A stretch of DNA of 64,000 bases, from positions 1-64,000 of the forward strand of contig NZ_JACHVP010000001.1 of NCBI RefSeq assembly GCF_014190775.1. Direction: 5' to 3'. This stretch comes from Leifsonia aquatica (GTDB lineage: Bacteria; Actinomycetota; Actinomycetes; Actinomycetales; Microbacteriaceae). A program made the translations under genes and the position numbers. The notes below the pieces were generated by a model. That model was not told the DNA's origin and made no database searches. It was given only the letters and a program-made list of their open reading frames with translations. Positions 19,953 to 30,231 of this stretch are shown in pieces (within the stretch, counting starts at the first letter, position 1; each line of letters opens with the position of its first letter).

Positions 19953-21193
19953 GGGCCTCCCGGATCGTCGCCGCGATCGCGGTCGCCGCCCTCGGCCTCG
20001 CGTCGCTGGCCGGCTGCACGACCGCGCGTGCGGGCGGACCGCGCTTCGTCGTCGAGGCGAACCCGACGGGGGTGTGGGAGCCGGCACGGATCAGCCTCCA
20101 CGGGCTCCCGCCCGGCGGCCGGGTGACGATCACCGCCGTCGCGCAGACGGGCGGCACCTGGTCGTCCCACGCCGTGTACGCCGTGCCTCCGGACGGCGAG
20201 GTCGATCTGGCGCGGCAGGCGCCCGTGGAGGCGCCGTTCTCGGGGGCGGACCCGATGGGTCTCTTCTGGACGATGCGGCGCGCGGACGGCGGCGCCGCGA
20301 CCTCCGACCAGACCTGGGGCGGCGCCACGGTCTCGGTCGGACTGAGTGCGACGATCGGCGGCCTGCGCGTGGCGTCGACGCACGTGCAGCGGGTGGGACT
20401 GACCGCCGCGGCGCCCGCGGCAGCCGTCTTCGACGACGGGCTGAGCGCCGACTACTTCGCGCCCGTGCTGCGCCCGGAGGGCCTCCGCCCCGCGGTACTC
20501 GTCCTCGACGGGACCGACCCCGGTACGCCGACCGGGGTGCTCGCCGCCGCGACCCTGTCGGCGATGGGATACCCCGCCCTTGACCTCTCGACGTTCGGCA
20601 GCGCCGGGCAGCTCGAGCCGCGCCGCACCGTCCCCGCCGAGCGGCTGCTCGCGGCCGTCGACTGGCTGAAGTCGCAGCCGGGTGTGGACGACGAGCGCAT
20701 CTTCGTCATGGGCACCTCGCGCGGCGCGCAGCTCGCGCTCTGGCTCGCGGTCGCGCATCCCGGGCTCGTCTACGGCGCGATCGCACCGGGAGGCACGACC
20801 GGTCTGGTGTGCCCCTCCCCGGTCCCCAACCCGGCGGTCACCGTGGGCGGCGCGTGGGTCCCCTGCACGACCGGCACGACCGACGTGCGGGCGTCGTCCG
20901 TGCTCGACCTCGGACGCATCCGCGGACCGGTCGTCCTCGGCTGTGCGGAGAGCGACGAGCAGCTGACGAACGCGTGCACGTGGATGGATGAGGCGGCGCG
21001 CCTGTGGCCGGCGCGACCGGGTGACACCTACGTCAGGGCCGCCGGTGCGGAGCACCTCTTCTACACCCCGCCATACACTCCGCTGAACCTCCCGGACGGC
21101 GCTGCGGCGCAGGCGACCGAGCGGGGGCGGGAGGCCGTGTGGCGGGCGATCGCGGCGGCCCTGACGGCGCCCTCCACCGTCCCCGGTCACTGA
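19949..21193 (+). CDS. lipoprotein of the acyl-CoA thioesterase/BAAT family, copy 2
   Basis: This 414-residue paralogue of the preceding gene begins at GTG 19949, which overlaps the upstream stop (GTGA). The lipobox is LASLAGC, cysteine 23. The N-terminal beta domain carries GADPMGLFWTMRRADG, and the hydrolase domain has an intact elbow MGTSRGAQLAL with Ser257 and a late His in AGAEHLFYTPP. The well-formed elbow suggests this copy is the active partner. Characterised animal relatives act on acyl-CoA or conjugate bile acids with amino acids; a surface-anchored bacterial version must have another acyl substrate, which is unknown. Confidence 0.82.
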   Translation: MRASRIVAAIAVAALGLASLAGCTTARAGGPRFVVEANPTGVWEPARISLHGLPPGGRVTITAVAQTGGTWSSHAVYAVPPDGEVDLARQAPVEAPFSGADPMGLFWTMRRADGGAATSDQTWGGATVSVGLSATIGGLRVASTHVQRVGLTAAAPAAAVFDDGLSADYFAPVLRPEGLRPAVLVLDGTDPGTPTGVLAAATLSAMGYPALDLSTFGSAGQLEPRRTVPAERLLAAVDWLKSQPGVDDERIFVMGTSRGAQLALWLAVAHPGLVYGAIAPGGTTGLVCPSPVPNPAVTVGGAWVPCTTGTTDVRASSVLDLGRIRGPVVLGCAESDEQLTNACTWMDEAARLWPARPGDTYVRAAGAEHLFYTPPYTPLNLPDGAAAQATERGREAVWRAIAAALTAPSTVPGH

Positions 21194-21227
21194 CCCGCCC
21201 GCCCGCCCGATTGTCAGCGGCGGCAAG

Positions 21228-21240
21228 TAGCATGTGGGAG
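21228..21240 (+). promoter_or_regulatory. leaderless promoter of dnaX
   Basis: A TAGCAT box at 21228-21233 lies exactly 6 nt before GTG 21240, so the transcript probably starts at the GTG. This supports 21240 rather than the in-frame GTG at 21234. The ATG at 21232 leads to a stop after four codons. Confidence 0.6.
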
Positions 21241-23777
21241 TGGTAACCGCTCTCTATCGCCGATATCGGCCCGACACCTTCGCCGACATGATCGGCCAAT
21301 CGCAGGTGACGGAGCCGCTGATGACGGCGCTGCGCACCAATCGCGTGAACCACGCCTACCTCTTCTCCGGCCCGCGCGGCTGCGGTAAGACGACGTCGGC
21401 CCGTATCCTGGCCCGCTGCCTCAACTGTGCGGAGGGTCCCACCGACACCCCGTGCGGAAAGTGCGCGAGCTGCGTCGAGCTCAGCCGTGACGGCAGCGGA
21501 TCCCTCGACGTGGTCGAGATCGACGCCGCCAGCCACAACGGCGTCGACGACGCACGCGACATCCGCGAGCGCGCGATCTTCGCCCCGGCGCGCGACCGCT
21601 ACAAGATCTTCATCCTCGACGAGGCGCACATGGTGACGCCGCAGGGCTTCAACGCGCTGCTCAAGATCGTCGAGGAGCCGCCGGAGCACGTGAAGTTCAT
21701 CTTCGCGACGACGGAGCCCGAGAAGGTCATCGGCACCATCCGCTCCCGCACCCACCACTACCCGTTCCGGCTCGTGCCGCCCGCGCAGATGCTCGAGTAC
21801 GTGCAGAGCCTGTGCGACAGCGAGGGCATGACGGTCGCGCCCGGCGTGCTGCCGCTGGTGGTTCGCGCGGGTGGCGGTTCGCCGCGCGACACGCTCTCGC
21901 TGCTCGACCAGCTGATGGCCGGCTCCGAGGGCGAGGCCATCGAGTACGAACGGGCCGTCGCCCTGCTCGGCTACACCCACGCCGCCCTGCTCGACGAGGT
22001 CATCGACGCCATCGCGGCTCGGGATGCGGCCGGCGCGTTCGCCGCCGTCGACCGCGTCATCCAGACCGGGCAGGACCCGCGCCGGTTCGTCGAGGACCTG
22101 CTGGAGCGCCTGCGCGACCTCATCGTCGTCGCCGCGACCAGCGTCGACGGCGCCGCGGCCGTGCTCCGCGGCGTGCCGCAGGACGAGCTGGACCGCATGG
22201 GAATGCAGGCCATGAAGTTCGGCGCTGCCGAACTCAGCCGCGCCGCCGACATCGTCAACGCCGCCCTCACCGAGATGACGGGCGCGACCTCGCCCCGACT
22301 CCACCTCGAGCTCCTGCTCGCCCGCGTGCTGGTCCCGTCGAGCGACGCCTCCGAGCGCGGTGCGCTCGCCCGCGTCGAGCGCCTGGAACGCCGTGTCGGT
22401 GTCAGCGACGGCGACGGGGGAGTGGCTGCGGCAGCCTCCCGGGCCGCCGCGCCCGAGGCTCCGGTGCGCCCGGCCGCCGCCCCTGCTGCTCCCGTGCGCG
22501 CGTCTGCGGCTCCGCAGCCGGTCGCGGCGTCGGCGCCGGTCTCGAGTCCGAGCGCCGAGGCGGTTCCCGCTGAACCGGCTCCGGCCGCTCCGGCCGTTTC
22601 GGCTCCCGCCGTCTCGGCTCCCGCCGTTTCGACTCCGGCCGAGACGGCTCCCGCTGCGGAGAAGCCCGCGCCCACGGCCGAGAAGGCGGCTCCGGCCGCG
22701 GAGAAGGCTGCGCCCGCACCCGCTGCGACCCCCGCCCCGGTCGGGCCCGTCACCACACAGCAGGTCAAGGACTCCTGGACGCAGATCCTGGATGCCGTCC
22801 AGCGCGCCAAGCGCAGCGCCTGGATGGTCGTCTTCACGGCCCAGGTCCGCGCGCTCGACGGCGACGTGCTCACGCTGTCGTTCCCGAGCGACAACGACGT
22901 GCAGAGCTTCCGGCAGTCGCAGGCTCCCGGCACCCCCGGCGTCAGCGAGTACCTCCGCCAGGCGATCGTCGACATCCTCGGCATCCGCGTGAAGTTCATC
23001 GCGCGCGCCGACGGCGGCCCCGGCGGCGGTCAGCGCCCCGGTGCCGGTGCCCCCACCGCTCCGGTCGCCGACACGTGGCCGGGCGACGCCAACGGCGCCG
23101 GCGCCGCCGGTCAGTCGGCTCCCGCGGCGTCCGCCTCCTCCCCTGCCCCTGCGCCAGCGAATGCTGCCCCTGCCGTTGCCGCTCCGCGGACGGAGCAGGC
23201 CGCAGCCCCGAAGGCGCCCGAGGCGTCCGCGCCGACGGGTCCGGTCACCGACTGGGCGATCGTGAGCATCCCCGGTGCCGGTGCGGCTCCCGCCGCCACG
23301 GCTGTCGCGACGATGGAGCGCCCCGCGGCTCCGGCCGCCGCCCCCGCGCCGACGCGCCCGGCCGCGACCCCGGCCAGCCCGAAGGGTCCCGCGCCGACCG
23401 CTCCCGCGGCGGACGAGCCGCCCTTCGACGACGTGCCGCCGGACGAGACCGAGCCGCCCTTCGAGCCGCCCACGCCCGACGAGCCCGCCGGTGACTGGTC
23501 GGTCGCCCCTGCCTCCACGGACGGCCCGGCTCCTGCCTCGACCCCTTCGGCGCCGCCCGCGCGCGCGGCGTCCGTCTCCGCATCCGCGCCCGCCGCTTCC
23601 ACCACCTCTCCTTCCGCCGCCCCGGCTCCTGCCGCGCAGCGCTCGGCGGCCGCGACCGGTGCCCGCACGCCCACCTTCCAGGAGCCGCAGCGCTACGGCG
23701 AGGCCGTCGTGCGCGAGCTGCTCGGCGCGACGTTCATCGAAGAGATCGACGCCCCGCCCACGATGGGGATGAGGTAA
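21240..23777 (+). CDS. dnaX: DNA polymerase III subunit gamma/tau
   Basis: This 845-residue clamp-loader subunit has the AAA+ region in residues 1-365: TALYRRYRPDTFADMIGQ, Walker A in FSGPRGCGKTTSARIL, four zinc-binding cysteines in the CLNC-CGKCASC stretch, DEAHMV as Walker B and the sensor-1 region FATTEPEKV. From about 380 there is a very long Ala/Pro-rich linker, then a conserved tau-like block (about 500-590, VKDSWTQILDAVQRAKRSAWM) and a second Ala/Pro linker ending in a short conserved tail FQEPQRYGEAVVRELLGATF. It loads the sliding clamp and bridges polymerase and helicase. recR follows 3 bp downstream. Confidence 0.96.
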   Translation: MVTALYRRYRPDTFADMIGQSQVTEPLMTALRTNRVNHAYLFSGPRGCGKTTSARILARCLNCAEGPTDTPCGKCASCVELSRDGSGSLDVVEIDAASHNGVDDARDIRERAIFAPARDRYKIFILDEAHMVTPQGFNALLKIVEEPPEHVKFIFATTEPEKVIGTIRSRTHHYPFRLVPPAQMLEYVQSLCDSEGMTVAPGVLPLVVRAGGGSPRDTLSLLDQLMAGSEGEAIEYERAVALLGYTHAALLDEVIDAIAARDAAGAFAAVDRVIQTGQDPRRFVEDLLERLRDLIVVAATSVDGAAAVLRGVPQDELDRMGMQAMKFGAAELSRAADIVNAALTEMTGATSPRLHLELLLARVLVPSSDASERGALARVERLERRVGVSDGDGGVAAAASRAAAPEAPVRPAAAPAAPVRASAAPQPVAASAPVSSPSAEAVPAEPAPAAPAVSAPAVSAPAVSTPAETAPAAEKPAPTAEKAAPAAEKAAPAPAATPAPVGPVTTQQVKDSWTQILDAVQRAKRSAWMVVFTAQVRALDGDVLTLSFPSDNDVQSFRQSQAPGTPGVSEYLRQAIVDILGIRVKFIARADGGPGGGQRPGAGAPTAPVADTWPGDANGAGAAGQSAPAASASSPAPAPANAAPAVAAPRTEQAAAPKAPEASAPTGPVTDWAIVSIPGAGAAPAATAVATMERPAAPAAAPAPTRPAATPASPKGPAPTAPAADEPPFDDVPPDETEPPFEPPTPDEPAGDWSVAPASTDGPAPASTPSAPPARAASVSASAPAASTTSPSAAPAPAAQRSAAATGARTPTFQEPQRYGEAVVRELLGATFIEEIDAPPTMGMR

Positions 23778-23780
23778 CCG

Positions 23781-24377
23781 GTGTACGAAGGCATCGTCCA
23801 GGAGCTGATCGACGAGCTCGGCCGCCTGCCGGGCATCGGCCCGAAGTCGGCGCAGCGCATCGCGTTCCACATCCTCCAGACCGAGACGTTCGACGTCACC
23901 CGGCTGGCGGAGGTGCTGCTCGAGGTGCGCGACAAGGTCCGGTTCTGCGCGATCTGCGGCAACGTCTCCGAACAGGAGACCTGCACCATCTGCCGCGACC
24001 CGCGCCGCTCGCCCGAGCTCATCTGCGTCGTCGAAGAGGCGAAGGACGTCGTCGCGATCGAGCGCACCCGCGAGTTCCGCGGGCTCTACCACGTGCTCGG
24101 CGGTGCGATCAGCCCGATCGACGGCATCGGCCCCGATGACCTGCGCATCCGTCAGCTGATGCAGCGCCTGGCCGACGGCACCGTGCAGGAGGTCATCATC
24201 GCCACCGACCCCAACCTCGAGGGCGAGGCGACGGCGACCTACCTCAGCCGCCTGCTGACCACGCTCGAGATCCGGGTCACCCGCCTGGCCTCCGGCCTCC
24301 CCGTCGGCGGCGACCTCGAGTACGCCGACGAGGTCACGCTCGGTCGCGCTTTCGAAGGCCGCCGCCAGGTCTCCTGA
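23781..24377 (+). CDS. recR: recombination protein RecR
   Basis: This 198-residue DNA-binding protein acts with RecF/RecO in loading RecA at gaps. It shows a helix-hairpin-helix near the N-terminus ([20 protein letters not shown]), a four-cysteine zinc finger [16 protein letters not shown] at about 54-69, and a TOPRIM domain with [14 protein letters not shown] and [17 protein letters not shown]. Length is the usual 198-200. Start GTG 23781, 3 bp after the dnaX stop, forms the classical dnaX-recR operon. Confidence 0.97.
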   Translation: MYEGIVQELIDELGRLPGIGPKSAQRIAFHILQTETFDVTRLAEVLLEVRDKVRFCAICGNVSEQETCTICRDPRRSPELICVVEEAKDVVAIERTREFRGLYHVLGGAISPIDGIGPDDLRIRQLMQRLADGTVQEVIIATDPNLEGEATATYLSRLLTTLEIRVTRLASGLPVGGDLEYADEVTLGRAFEGRRQVS

Positions 24378-24483
24378 CCCGCGGCGAGCGGCGCCGAGCC
24401 CCTCCCGCCGTCGCGTCGTCATATGGAGATCGCGGCATGCACCCGGACGGTAGGATGGGAAACCCGTCAGTCCAGGAGTGTCC

Positions 24484-25770
24484 GTGGCCCTTATCGTGCA
24501 GAAATTCGGCGGTTCGTCCGTCTCCGACGCCGAGAGCATCAAGCGCGTCGCGAAGCGCATCGTCGAGACCCGCAAGGCCGGCAACGAGGTCGTCGTCGCC
24601 GTGTCCGCCATGGGCGACACGACGGACGAGCTGGTCGATCTGGCGCACGAGGTCACCCCGATCCCCGCGCCGCGCGAGCTGGACATGCTCCTCACCGCGG
24701 GCGAGCGCATCTCGATGGCCCTCCTCGCCATGGCGATCAAGAGCATGGGCTACGACGCCCGCTCGTTCACCGGCAGCCAGGCGGGCATGATCACCGACGC
24801 GCAGCACGGCGCGGCGCGCATCGTCGACGTCACGCCCGGCCGCATCCAGGACTCCCTCTCGGAGGGGGCGATCGCGATCGTCGCCGGCTTCCAGGGCTTC
24901 AACCGCGACACCCGCGACATCACGACCCTCGGCCGCGGCGGCTCCGACACGACCGCCGTCGCCCTCGCCGCCGCGCTCGGCGCCGAGGTGTGCGAGATCT
25001 ACACCGACGTGGACGGCGTCTTCACCTCCGACCCCCGTCAGGTGCCCCTGGCGCGCAAGATCGACCGCATCACCAGCGAGGAGATGCTGGAGCTCGCCGC
25101 CGCCGGCGCGAAGGTCCTGCACATCCGCGCGGTCGAGTACGCCCGCCGCCACAACGTGACCCTGCACGTGCGCTCCTCGTTCTCGAACAAGGAGGGCACG
25201 TACGTCCTCAACGAAGCAGCTGCGGCCGAGGCCGCGAAGAAGGATGGAACCGTGGAAGAGCCGATCATCTCCGGAGTCGCCACCGATCTGAGCGAGGCGA
25301 AGATCACCGTCGTCGGGGTTCCCGACGTGCCGGGCAAGGCGGCGCAGATCTTCAAGATCGTCGCGAAGGCCAACGCCAACGTCGACATGATCGTGCAGAA
25401 CGTGTCCGCCGCCGCGACCAGCCTGACCGACATCTCGTTCACCCTCCCGAAGTCCGAGGGTCAGCGCGTGCTCACGGCCCTCACGGCGGAGCGCGACGAG
25501 GTCGGCTACCAGTCGCTGCAGTACGACGACCAGATCGGCAAGCTGGCGCTCGTGGGCGCGGGGATGCGCACCAACACCGGCGTCTCCGCCCGCCTGTTCG
25601 AGGCGCTCTACGACGCGGGCATCAACATCGAGATGATCTCCACCAGCGAGATCCGCATCTCGGTCGTCACCCGCGCCGACACGGTCGCCGACGCCGCCCG
25701 CGTCATCCACACCGCGTTCGGCCTCGACGGCGACGAGAAGGCCGTCGTCTACGCCGGCACCGGCCGCTAG
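24484..25770 (+). CDS. lysC: aspartate kinase
   Basis: This 428-residue enzyme phosphorylates L-aspartate, the first step to lysine, threonine, methionine and diaminopimelate. The kinase domain has [20 protein letters not shown] at the N-terminus, [20 protein letters not shown] and [13 protein letters not shown]. Two C-terminal ACT domains begin near 265 ([19 protein letters not shown]) and near 350 ([19 protein letters not shown]), the seat of lysine/threonine feedback. GTG 24484 is preferred over GTG 24478 because AGGAG at 24473-24477 is then 6 nt away. A TAGGAT box at 24451-24456 may be the promoter. As in relatives, an internal start could give a separate regulatory subunit. Confidence 0.96.
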   Translation: MALIVQKFGGSSVSDAESIKRVAKRIVETRKAGNEVVVAVSAMGDTTDELVDLAHEVTPIPAPRELDMLLTAGERISMALLAMAIKSMGYDARSFTGSQAGMITDAQHGAARIVDVTPGRIQDSLSEGAIAIVAGFQGFNRDTRDITTLGRGGSDTTAVALAAALGAEVCEIYTDVDGVFTSDPRQVPLARKIDRITSEEMLELAAAGAKVLHIRAVEYARRHNVTLHVRSSFSNKEGTYVLNEAAAAEAAKKDGTVEEPIISGVATDLSEAKITVVGVPDVPGKAAQIFKIVAKANANVDMIVQNVSAAATSLTDISFTLPKSEGQRVLTALTAERDEVGYQSLQYDDQIGKLALVGAGMRTNTGVSARLFEALYDAGINIEMISTSEIRISVVTRADTVADAARVIHTAFGLDGDEKAVVYAGTGR

Positions 25771-26937
<1,167 letters not shown>

Positions 26938-26946
26938 GCACGCGGC

Positions 26947-27005
26947 ACATTCGTCACGAATGTCGGGATGGCGCCGCGCTTTCCCGACATTCGTCACGAA
27001 TGTCG
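26947..27005. repeat. 58-bp double-palindrome element, copy 3
   Basis: ACATTCG-TCA-CGAATGT occurs at 26947-26963 and again at 26987-27003, centres 40 bp apart as in copies 1 and 2. The three central bases differ from those of the other copies but the flanking 7-bp arms are identical. It lies between asd and the convergent MerR-type gene, 10 bp from asd's stop, and could serve as a bidirectional terminator. Confidence 0.9.
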
Positions 27006-27010
27006 CTGCG

Positions 27011-27652
27011 TCAGGCAGGGTCCTCGGAGAGTTGACGCGCCGCGATGTCCTGGTGGGCGAGTCGACGTAGGGCGGCGATGACGGGCTCGTAGAGCGCGGT
27101 GCCCAGCACGGCGTACCCGAGCTGCTCCTCCCGGCCGCCCTCGGGCATCCGCGCGAGGTCGAACTCCGCCATGGCGCGCACGTGCGCCCCGTAGGCGTCG
27201 AGACGGTCGGCCGTCATCGGGATGCCCGCGGTCTCGACGGCCGCCAGCGCCCGCTCCAGTTGCGCGACGGCCGCGAAGCGCGGGTCGTACACCTGCCCGA
27301 GAGCCGTGATCGCGGCGTGGGCGCGCGGATACTCGGGATCCGTCGGCTCCGGCTCGCCGTCCGCGACGTCGTCGGCGTACGGGGGCAGGGCCGCGACGGC
27401 ACTGCCGAGGGACTCGAAGAGTGAGCCGGTGGGGGAGTCGATGAGCCCCAGCACGGTCTTCACCCGCTGCAGCGGCAAGCCGGCGACGTCGGACAGCGCC
27501 CGGATCAACGCCACCCGGCGCACGTGCTCCTCGCCGTACTCGGAGCGCGTGGCTGTGAGCGCCGCGCCCGGCATCAGCATCCCCTCGCGCAGGTAGAACT
27601 TGAGCGTTGCGAGCGGAACACCCGTCCGCTCGACCAGTTCGGAGATCCGCAC
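27011..27652 (-). CDS. MerR-family transcriptional regulator
   Basis: This 213-residue protein has the winged MerR DNA-binding domain at residues 1-70: ISELVERTGVPLATLKFYLREGMLMPGA, divided here for reading, then EYGEEHVRRVALIRALSDVAGLPL. The remaining 140 residues form a helical effector domain of unknown ligand, with no metal-binding cysteines. Start GTG 27652. It is divergent from a small membrane protein, and the 86-bp gap carries two matching inverted repeats, so the pair looks like a regulator with its own target. The effector might be a drug or hydrophobic compound, which cannot be decided here. Confidence 0.85.
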   Translation of the reverse strand: MRISELVERTGVPLATLKFYLREGMLMPGAALTATRSEYGEEHVRRVALIRALSDVAGLPLQRVKTVLGLIDSPTGSLFESLGSAVAALPPYADDVADGEPEPTDPEYPRAHAAITALGQVYDPRFAAVAQLERALAAVETAGIPMTADRLDAYGAHVRAMAEFDLARMPEGGREEQLGYAVLGTALYEPVIAALRRLAHQDIAARQLSEDPA

Positions 27653-27677
27653 GCCGTCACCGTTCCCTCAGAGGCTC

Positions 27678-27727
27678 TTGACATGGATAGTAGCACTATC
27701 TAGTCTTTGGATACTTCAACTATCCAA
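27678..27727 (+). promoter_or_regulatory. MerR-type promoter with two GGATA-N7-TATC operators
   Basis: TTGACA at 27678-27683 and TAGTCT at 27701-27706 form a promoter for the membrane-protein gene. Within the spacer lies GATAGT-AGC-ACTATC (27686-27700), the usual position of a MerR site. A second site, TTGGATA-N7-TATCCAA (27707-27727), covers the transcription start. Both share GGATA-N7-TATC, with starts 24 bp apart. The spacer is 17 bp rather than the 19-20 bp of classical MerR promoters, so repression may be as likely as activation. Confidence 0.7.
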
Positions 27728-27738
27728 GGAGGCGGATC

Positions 27739-28161
27739 ATGTTGCTCCAACCGGCCAGCGCCATCATCGCGGGCGCCGTCCTGCTCACCGTCATCGGGAT
27801 CGCCTACGGCGGCACCTTCATGCTGCGCGTCGTCACGGGCAAGCAGGGGGCCAACGCCCTCCAGAAGAGTTTCTTCCGTGCCGGCCATGCGCACGCCGGC
27901 GTGCTGGTCATCCTCGGTCTCGTCGTCCTCGTGCTGCTGGACGCGGCCGGAGTCACGGGATGGATGCACCTCGCAGCGATCGGCGTGCTGGCGACGGCCA
28001 TCCTCATCCCGGGCGGCTTCTTCCTCTCGGTCCTGGGGCGCGACCCGCAGCGGCCCAGCGGGGTGATCGCCCTCGTCTGGGTCGGGTTCGCCGTGCTGAC
28101 GATCAGCCTGATCGTCGCGGGAATCGCGCTCATCGTCGCCGGTGCTGCCGCGGTGGGCTGA
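27739..28161 (+). CDS. four-helix membrane protein divergent from MerR regulator
   Basis: This 140-residue protein has four hydrophobic segments, about 5-25, 50-68, 76-95 and 111-135. It also has a soluble loop with LRVVTGKQGANALQKSFFRAGHAHAGV between the first and second, split in print. The FFRAGHAHAGV motif with two histidines is suggestive of a small integral-membrane family, but I do not recognise it. ATG 27739 follows AAGGAGG, an excellent ribosome site. Its promoter carries the two probable MerR operators, so it is the likely regulatory target. Confidence 0.75.
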   Translation: MLLQPASAIIAGAVLLTVIGIAYGGTFMLRVVTGKQGANALQKSFFRAGHAHAGVLVILGLVVLVLLDAAGVTGWMHLAAIGVLATAILIPGGFFLSVLGRDPQRPSGVIALVWVGFAVLTISLIVAGIALIVAGAAAVG

Positions 28162-28225
28162 CCGTCCCACGCGGCAGGGCTACGCACCCCTCCACGCGGC
28201 GCTCGCCGACGGCTACCCTGATCGC

Positions 28226-28669
28226 ATGCGCGCCGAACCACTGCCCGCCGAGGTCGCCGAGTACCTCGAAGCGCTGCCCCCGAAACGGCGCGAGGTCTTC
28301 CAGCCCGTGTTCGACACCGTCGCCGCGGCCATGCCCGATGGCTACCGGCTCGGGGTCCAGTGGCGGATGCCCGGCTGGGTGGTCCCGCTGGAGACGTTCC
28401 CCGACACCTACAACCGGCAGCCGCTGGCCTACGTGAGTCTCGCCGCCCAGAAGCACTACACGTCGCTGTACCTGATGGCGCTCTACAGCGACTCGGCCGA
28501 GGAGCGCAGCTTCCGGAAGGAGTGGACGCGTGGCGGGAGGAGGCTCGACATGGGCAAGAGCTGCGTACGGTTCCGCACGCTCGCCGATGTCGACCTCCCG
28601 CTCGTCGCGAAGACCGTGGCCGCCTTCCCGGTCTCCCGGTTCGTCTCGATCTACGAGCGGGTGAACTGA
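28226..28669 (+). CDS. DUF1801 domain-containing protein
   Basis: The 147-residue product fits the DUF1801 (YdhG-like) family: an early helix with VAEYLEALPPKRREVFQPV, then WRMPGWVVPLETFPDTYN, YVSLAAQKHYTSLYLM and the C-terminal MGKSCVRFRTLADVDLPLV. These are small cytoplasmic proteins without an assigned biochemical role; some relatives bind iron or act as chaperones. ATG 28226 lies 7 nt after a TACCCT box (28213-28218), suggesting a leaderless transcript. It is followed by mqo after 86 bp. Confidence 0.85.
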   Translation: MRAEPLPAEVAEYLEALPPKRREVFQPVFDTVAAAMPDGYRLGVQWRMPGWVVPLETFPDTYNRQPLAYVSLAAQKHYTSLYLMALYSDSAEERSFRKEWTRGGRRLDMGKSCVRFRTLADVDLPLVAKTVAAFPVSRFVSIYERVN

Positions 28670-28688
28670 CTCCACTGCCTCCGAATTG

Positions 28689-28702
28689 TCTCGACATCGA
28701 GA
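28689..28702. promoter_or_regulatory. palindrome upstream of mqo
   Basis: TCTCGA-CA-TCGAGA (28689-28702) is a perfect 6-bp inverted repeat with a 2-bp centre, about 60 bp upstream of the mqo start and 40 bp upstream of its TAAGAT box. It is a good candidate for a regulator site. The regulator is unknown. Confidence 0.45.
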
Positions 28703-28755
28703 TACTTTCCCGGGAGAAATCAGGGGATGCGCCGAGGGCACCGTAAGATCGTACG

Positions 28756-30231
28756 GTGAGCAACTCTCCCATCGACGTGGTCCTCATCGGCGGCGGCATC
28801 ATGAGCGCGACGCTCGGAGCGCTCCTGCAGCGCGTGCAGCCCGACTGGAGCATCCGCATCTACGAGAACCTGGGCGAAGTCGCCCAGGAGAGCTCGAACC
28901 CCTGGAACAACGCCGGCACCGGTCACGCCGCCCTCTGCGAGCTGAACTACATGCCCGAGGCGGCGGACGGTTCCGTGGACCCCGCGAAGGCCATCAGCAT
29001 CAACGAGCAGTTCCAGCTCAGCCGCCAGTTCTGGGCGAGCCTGGTCGAGGCCGGCGACCTCCCGGCGCCCGAGACGTTCATCAACCCGACCCCGCACATG
29101 ACCTTCGTGCGCGGCCGCGACAACGTGCGCTACCTGCGCCGCCGCTACGAGTCGCTCAAGGAGCAGCCGCTCTTCTCCGACATGGAGTACTCGGAGGACC
29201 CGGCCGTGATCGGCGAGTGGACCCCGCTGCTCACCAAGAAGCGCAGCGCGAAGCAGCGCATCGCGGCGACGCGCTCCACCTCCGGCACCGACGTGGACTT
29301 CGGCGCGCTGACCCGTGCTCTCGTCGACAACCTCGTCGCCAACGGTGCCGAGATCGCGCTCAACAACCGTGTGCGCAGCATCAAGCGCACCAAGGACGGC
29401 CTCTGGCGCATCAAGGTGCGCCACGAGGTCGGCCACACCCCGCACGAGGTCGAGGCACGGTTCGTGTTCGTCGGCGCGGGCGGTGGAGCGCTGCACCTGC
29501 TCCAGAAGTCCGGCATCCCCGAGATCAAGGGCTTCGGCGGATTCCCGATCTCCGGGCAGTTCCTGCGCACGAGCGACCCGAAGATCGTCGCCCAGCACCA
29601 GGCCAAGGTCTACGGCAAGGCCGCCGTCGGCGCCCCGCCGATGTCGGTGCCCCACCTCGACACCCGCGTCGTCGACGGCCAGGCCTCGCTGCTCTTCGGC
29701 CCGTACGCCGGGTTCAGCCCCAAGTTCCTGAAGACCGGCTCGTGGTTCGATCTCCCGGGCTCCGTGCGCGCCGGCAACCTCGGCCCGATGCTCGCGGTCG
29801 CCCGCGACAATTTCGACCTGATGAAGTACCTGGCGGGCGAGCTGCTCGCCAACCGCGCCAAGAAGCTGAAGGCGCTGCAGGAGTTCATGCCGACCGCGAA
29901 GAGCGAGGACTGGGAGCTCATCACCGCCGGCCAGCGCGTCCAGGTCATGAAGAAGGACGCGAAGAAGGGCGGCGTGCTGCAGTTCGGCACCGAGGTCGTC
30001 GCGGCCGAGGACGGGTCGATCGCCGGCCTCCTCGGTGCATCGCCGGGCGCCTCCACGGCTGTGCCGATCATGGTCGACCTCCTGAAGCGCTGCTTCCCGG
30101 ACCGCTACGACGGCTGGCTGCCGACGATCGAGAAGCTGATCCCGACGGTCGGGACCACGCTCAACGACCGTCCGGACGAGGCCGCGCGCGTACTGGCGCA
30201 GACGGCGGCGACGCTGAATCTCGTCCGGTAG
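28756..30231 (+). CDS. mqo: malate:quinone oxidoreductase
   Basis: This 491-residue FAD-dependent peripheral-membrane enzyme oxidises malate to oxaloacetate and passes electrons to quinone. The dinucleotide-binding motif is [17 protein letters not shown] at about 5-21. Other family blocks are [58 protein letters not shown] and [15 protein letters not shown] near the C-terminus. Length matches the family. GTG 28756 lies 6 nt after TAAGAT (28744-28749), so a leaderless transcript is likely. It replaces or complements the soluble malate dehydrogenase in the TCA cycle. Confidence 0.97.
   Translation: MSNSPIDVVLIGGGIMSATLGALLQRVQPDWSIRIYENLGEVAQESSNPWNNAGTGHAALCELNYMPEAADGSVDPAKAISINEQFQLSRQFWASLVEAGDLPAPETFINPTPHMTFVRGRDNVRYLRRRYESLKEQPLFSDMEYSEDPAVIGEWTPLLTKKRSAKQRIAATRSTSGTDVDFGALTRALVDNLVANGAEIALNNRVRSIKRTKDGLWRIKVRHEVGHTPHEVEARFVFVGAGGGALHLLQKSGIPEIKGFGGFPISGQFLRTSDPKIVAQHQAKVYGKAAVGAPPMSVPHLDTRVVDGQASLLFGPYAGFSPKFLKTGSWFDLPGSVRAGNLGPMLAVARDNFDLMKYLAGELLANRAKKLKALQEFMPTAKSEDWELITAGQRVQVMKKDAKKGGVLQFGTEVVAAEDGSIAGLLGASPGASTAVPIMVDLLKRCFPDRYDGWLPTIEKLIPTVGTTLNDRPDEAARVLAQTAATLNLVR

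Noticed and set aside
21232-21246. ATG at 21232 as the dnaX start.
   Set aside because: It meets a stop after four codons; GTG 21240 is in the correct frame and fits the leaderless promoter.
21240-23777. Programmed frameshift in dnaX that would give a short gamma form.
   Set aside because: No slippery A-rich heptamer or following pseudoknot was seen; the frame is intact over the whole gene.
21033-24746. A 1237-codon minus-strand open frame opposite dnaX and recR.
   Set aside because: Gly/Arg-rich translation with no family resemblance; it is the mirror of the Ala/Pro linker of dnaX.
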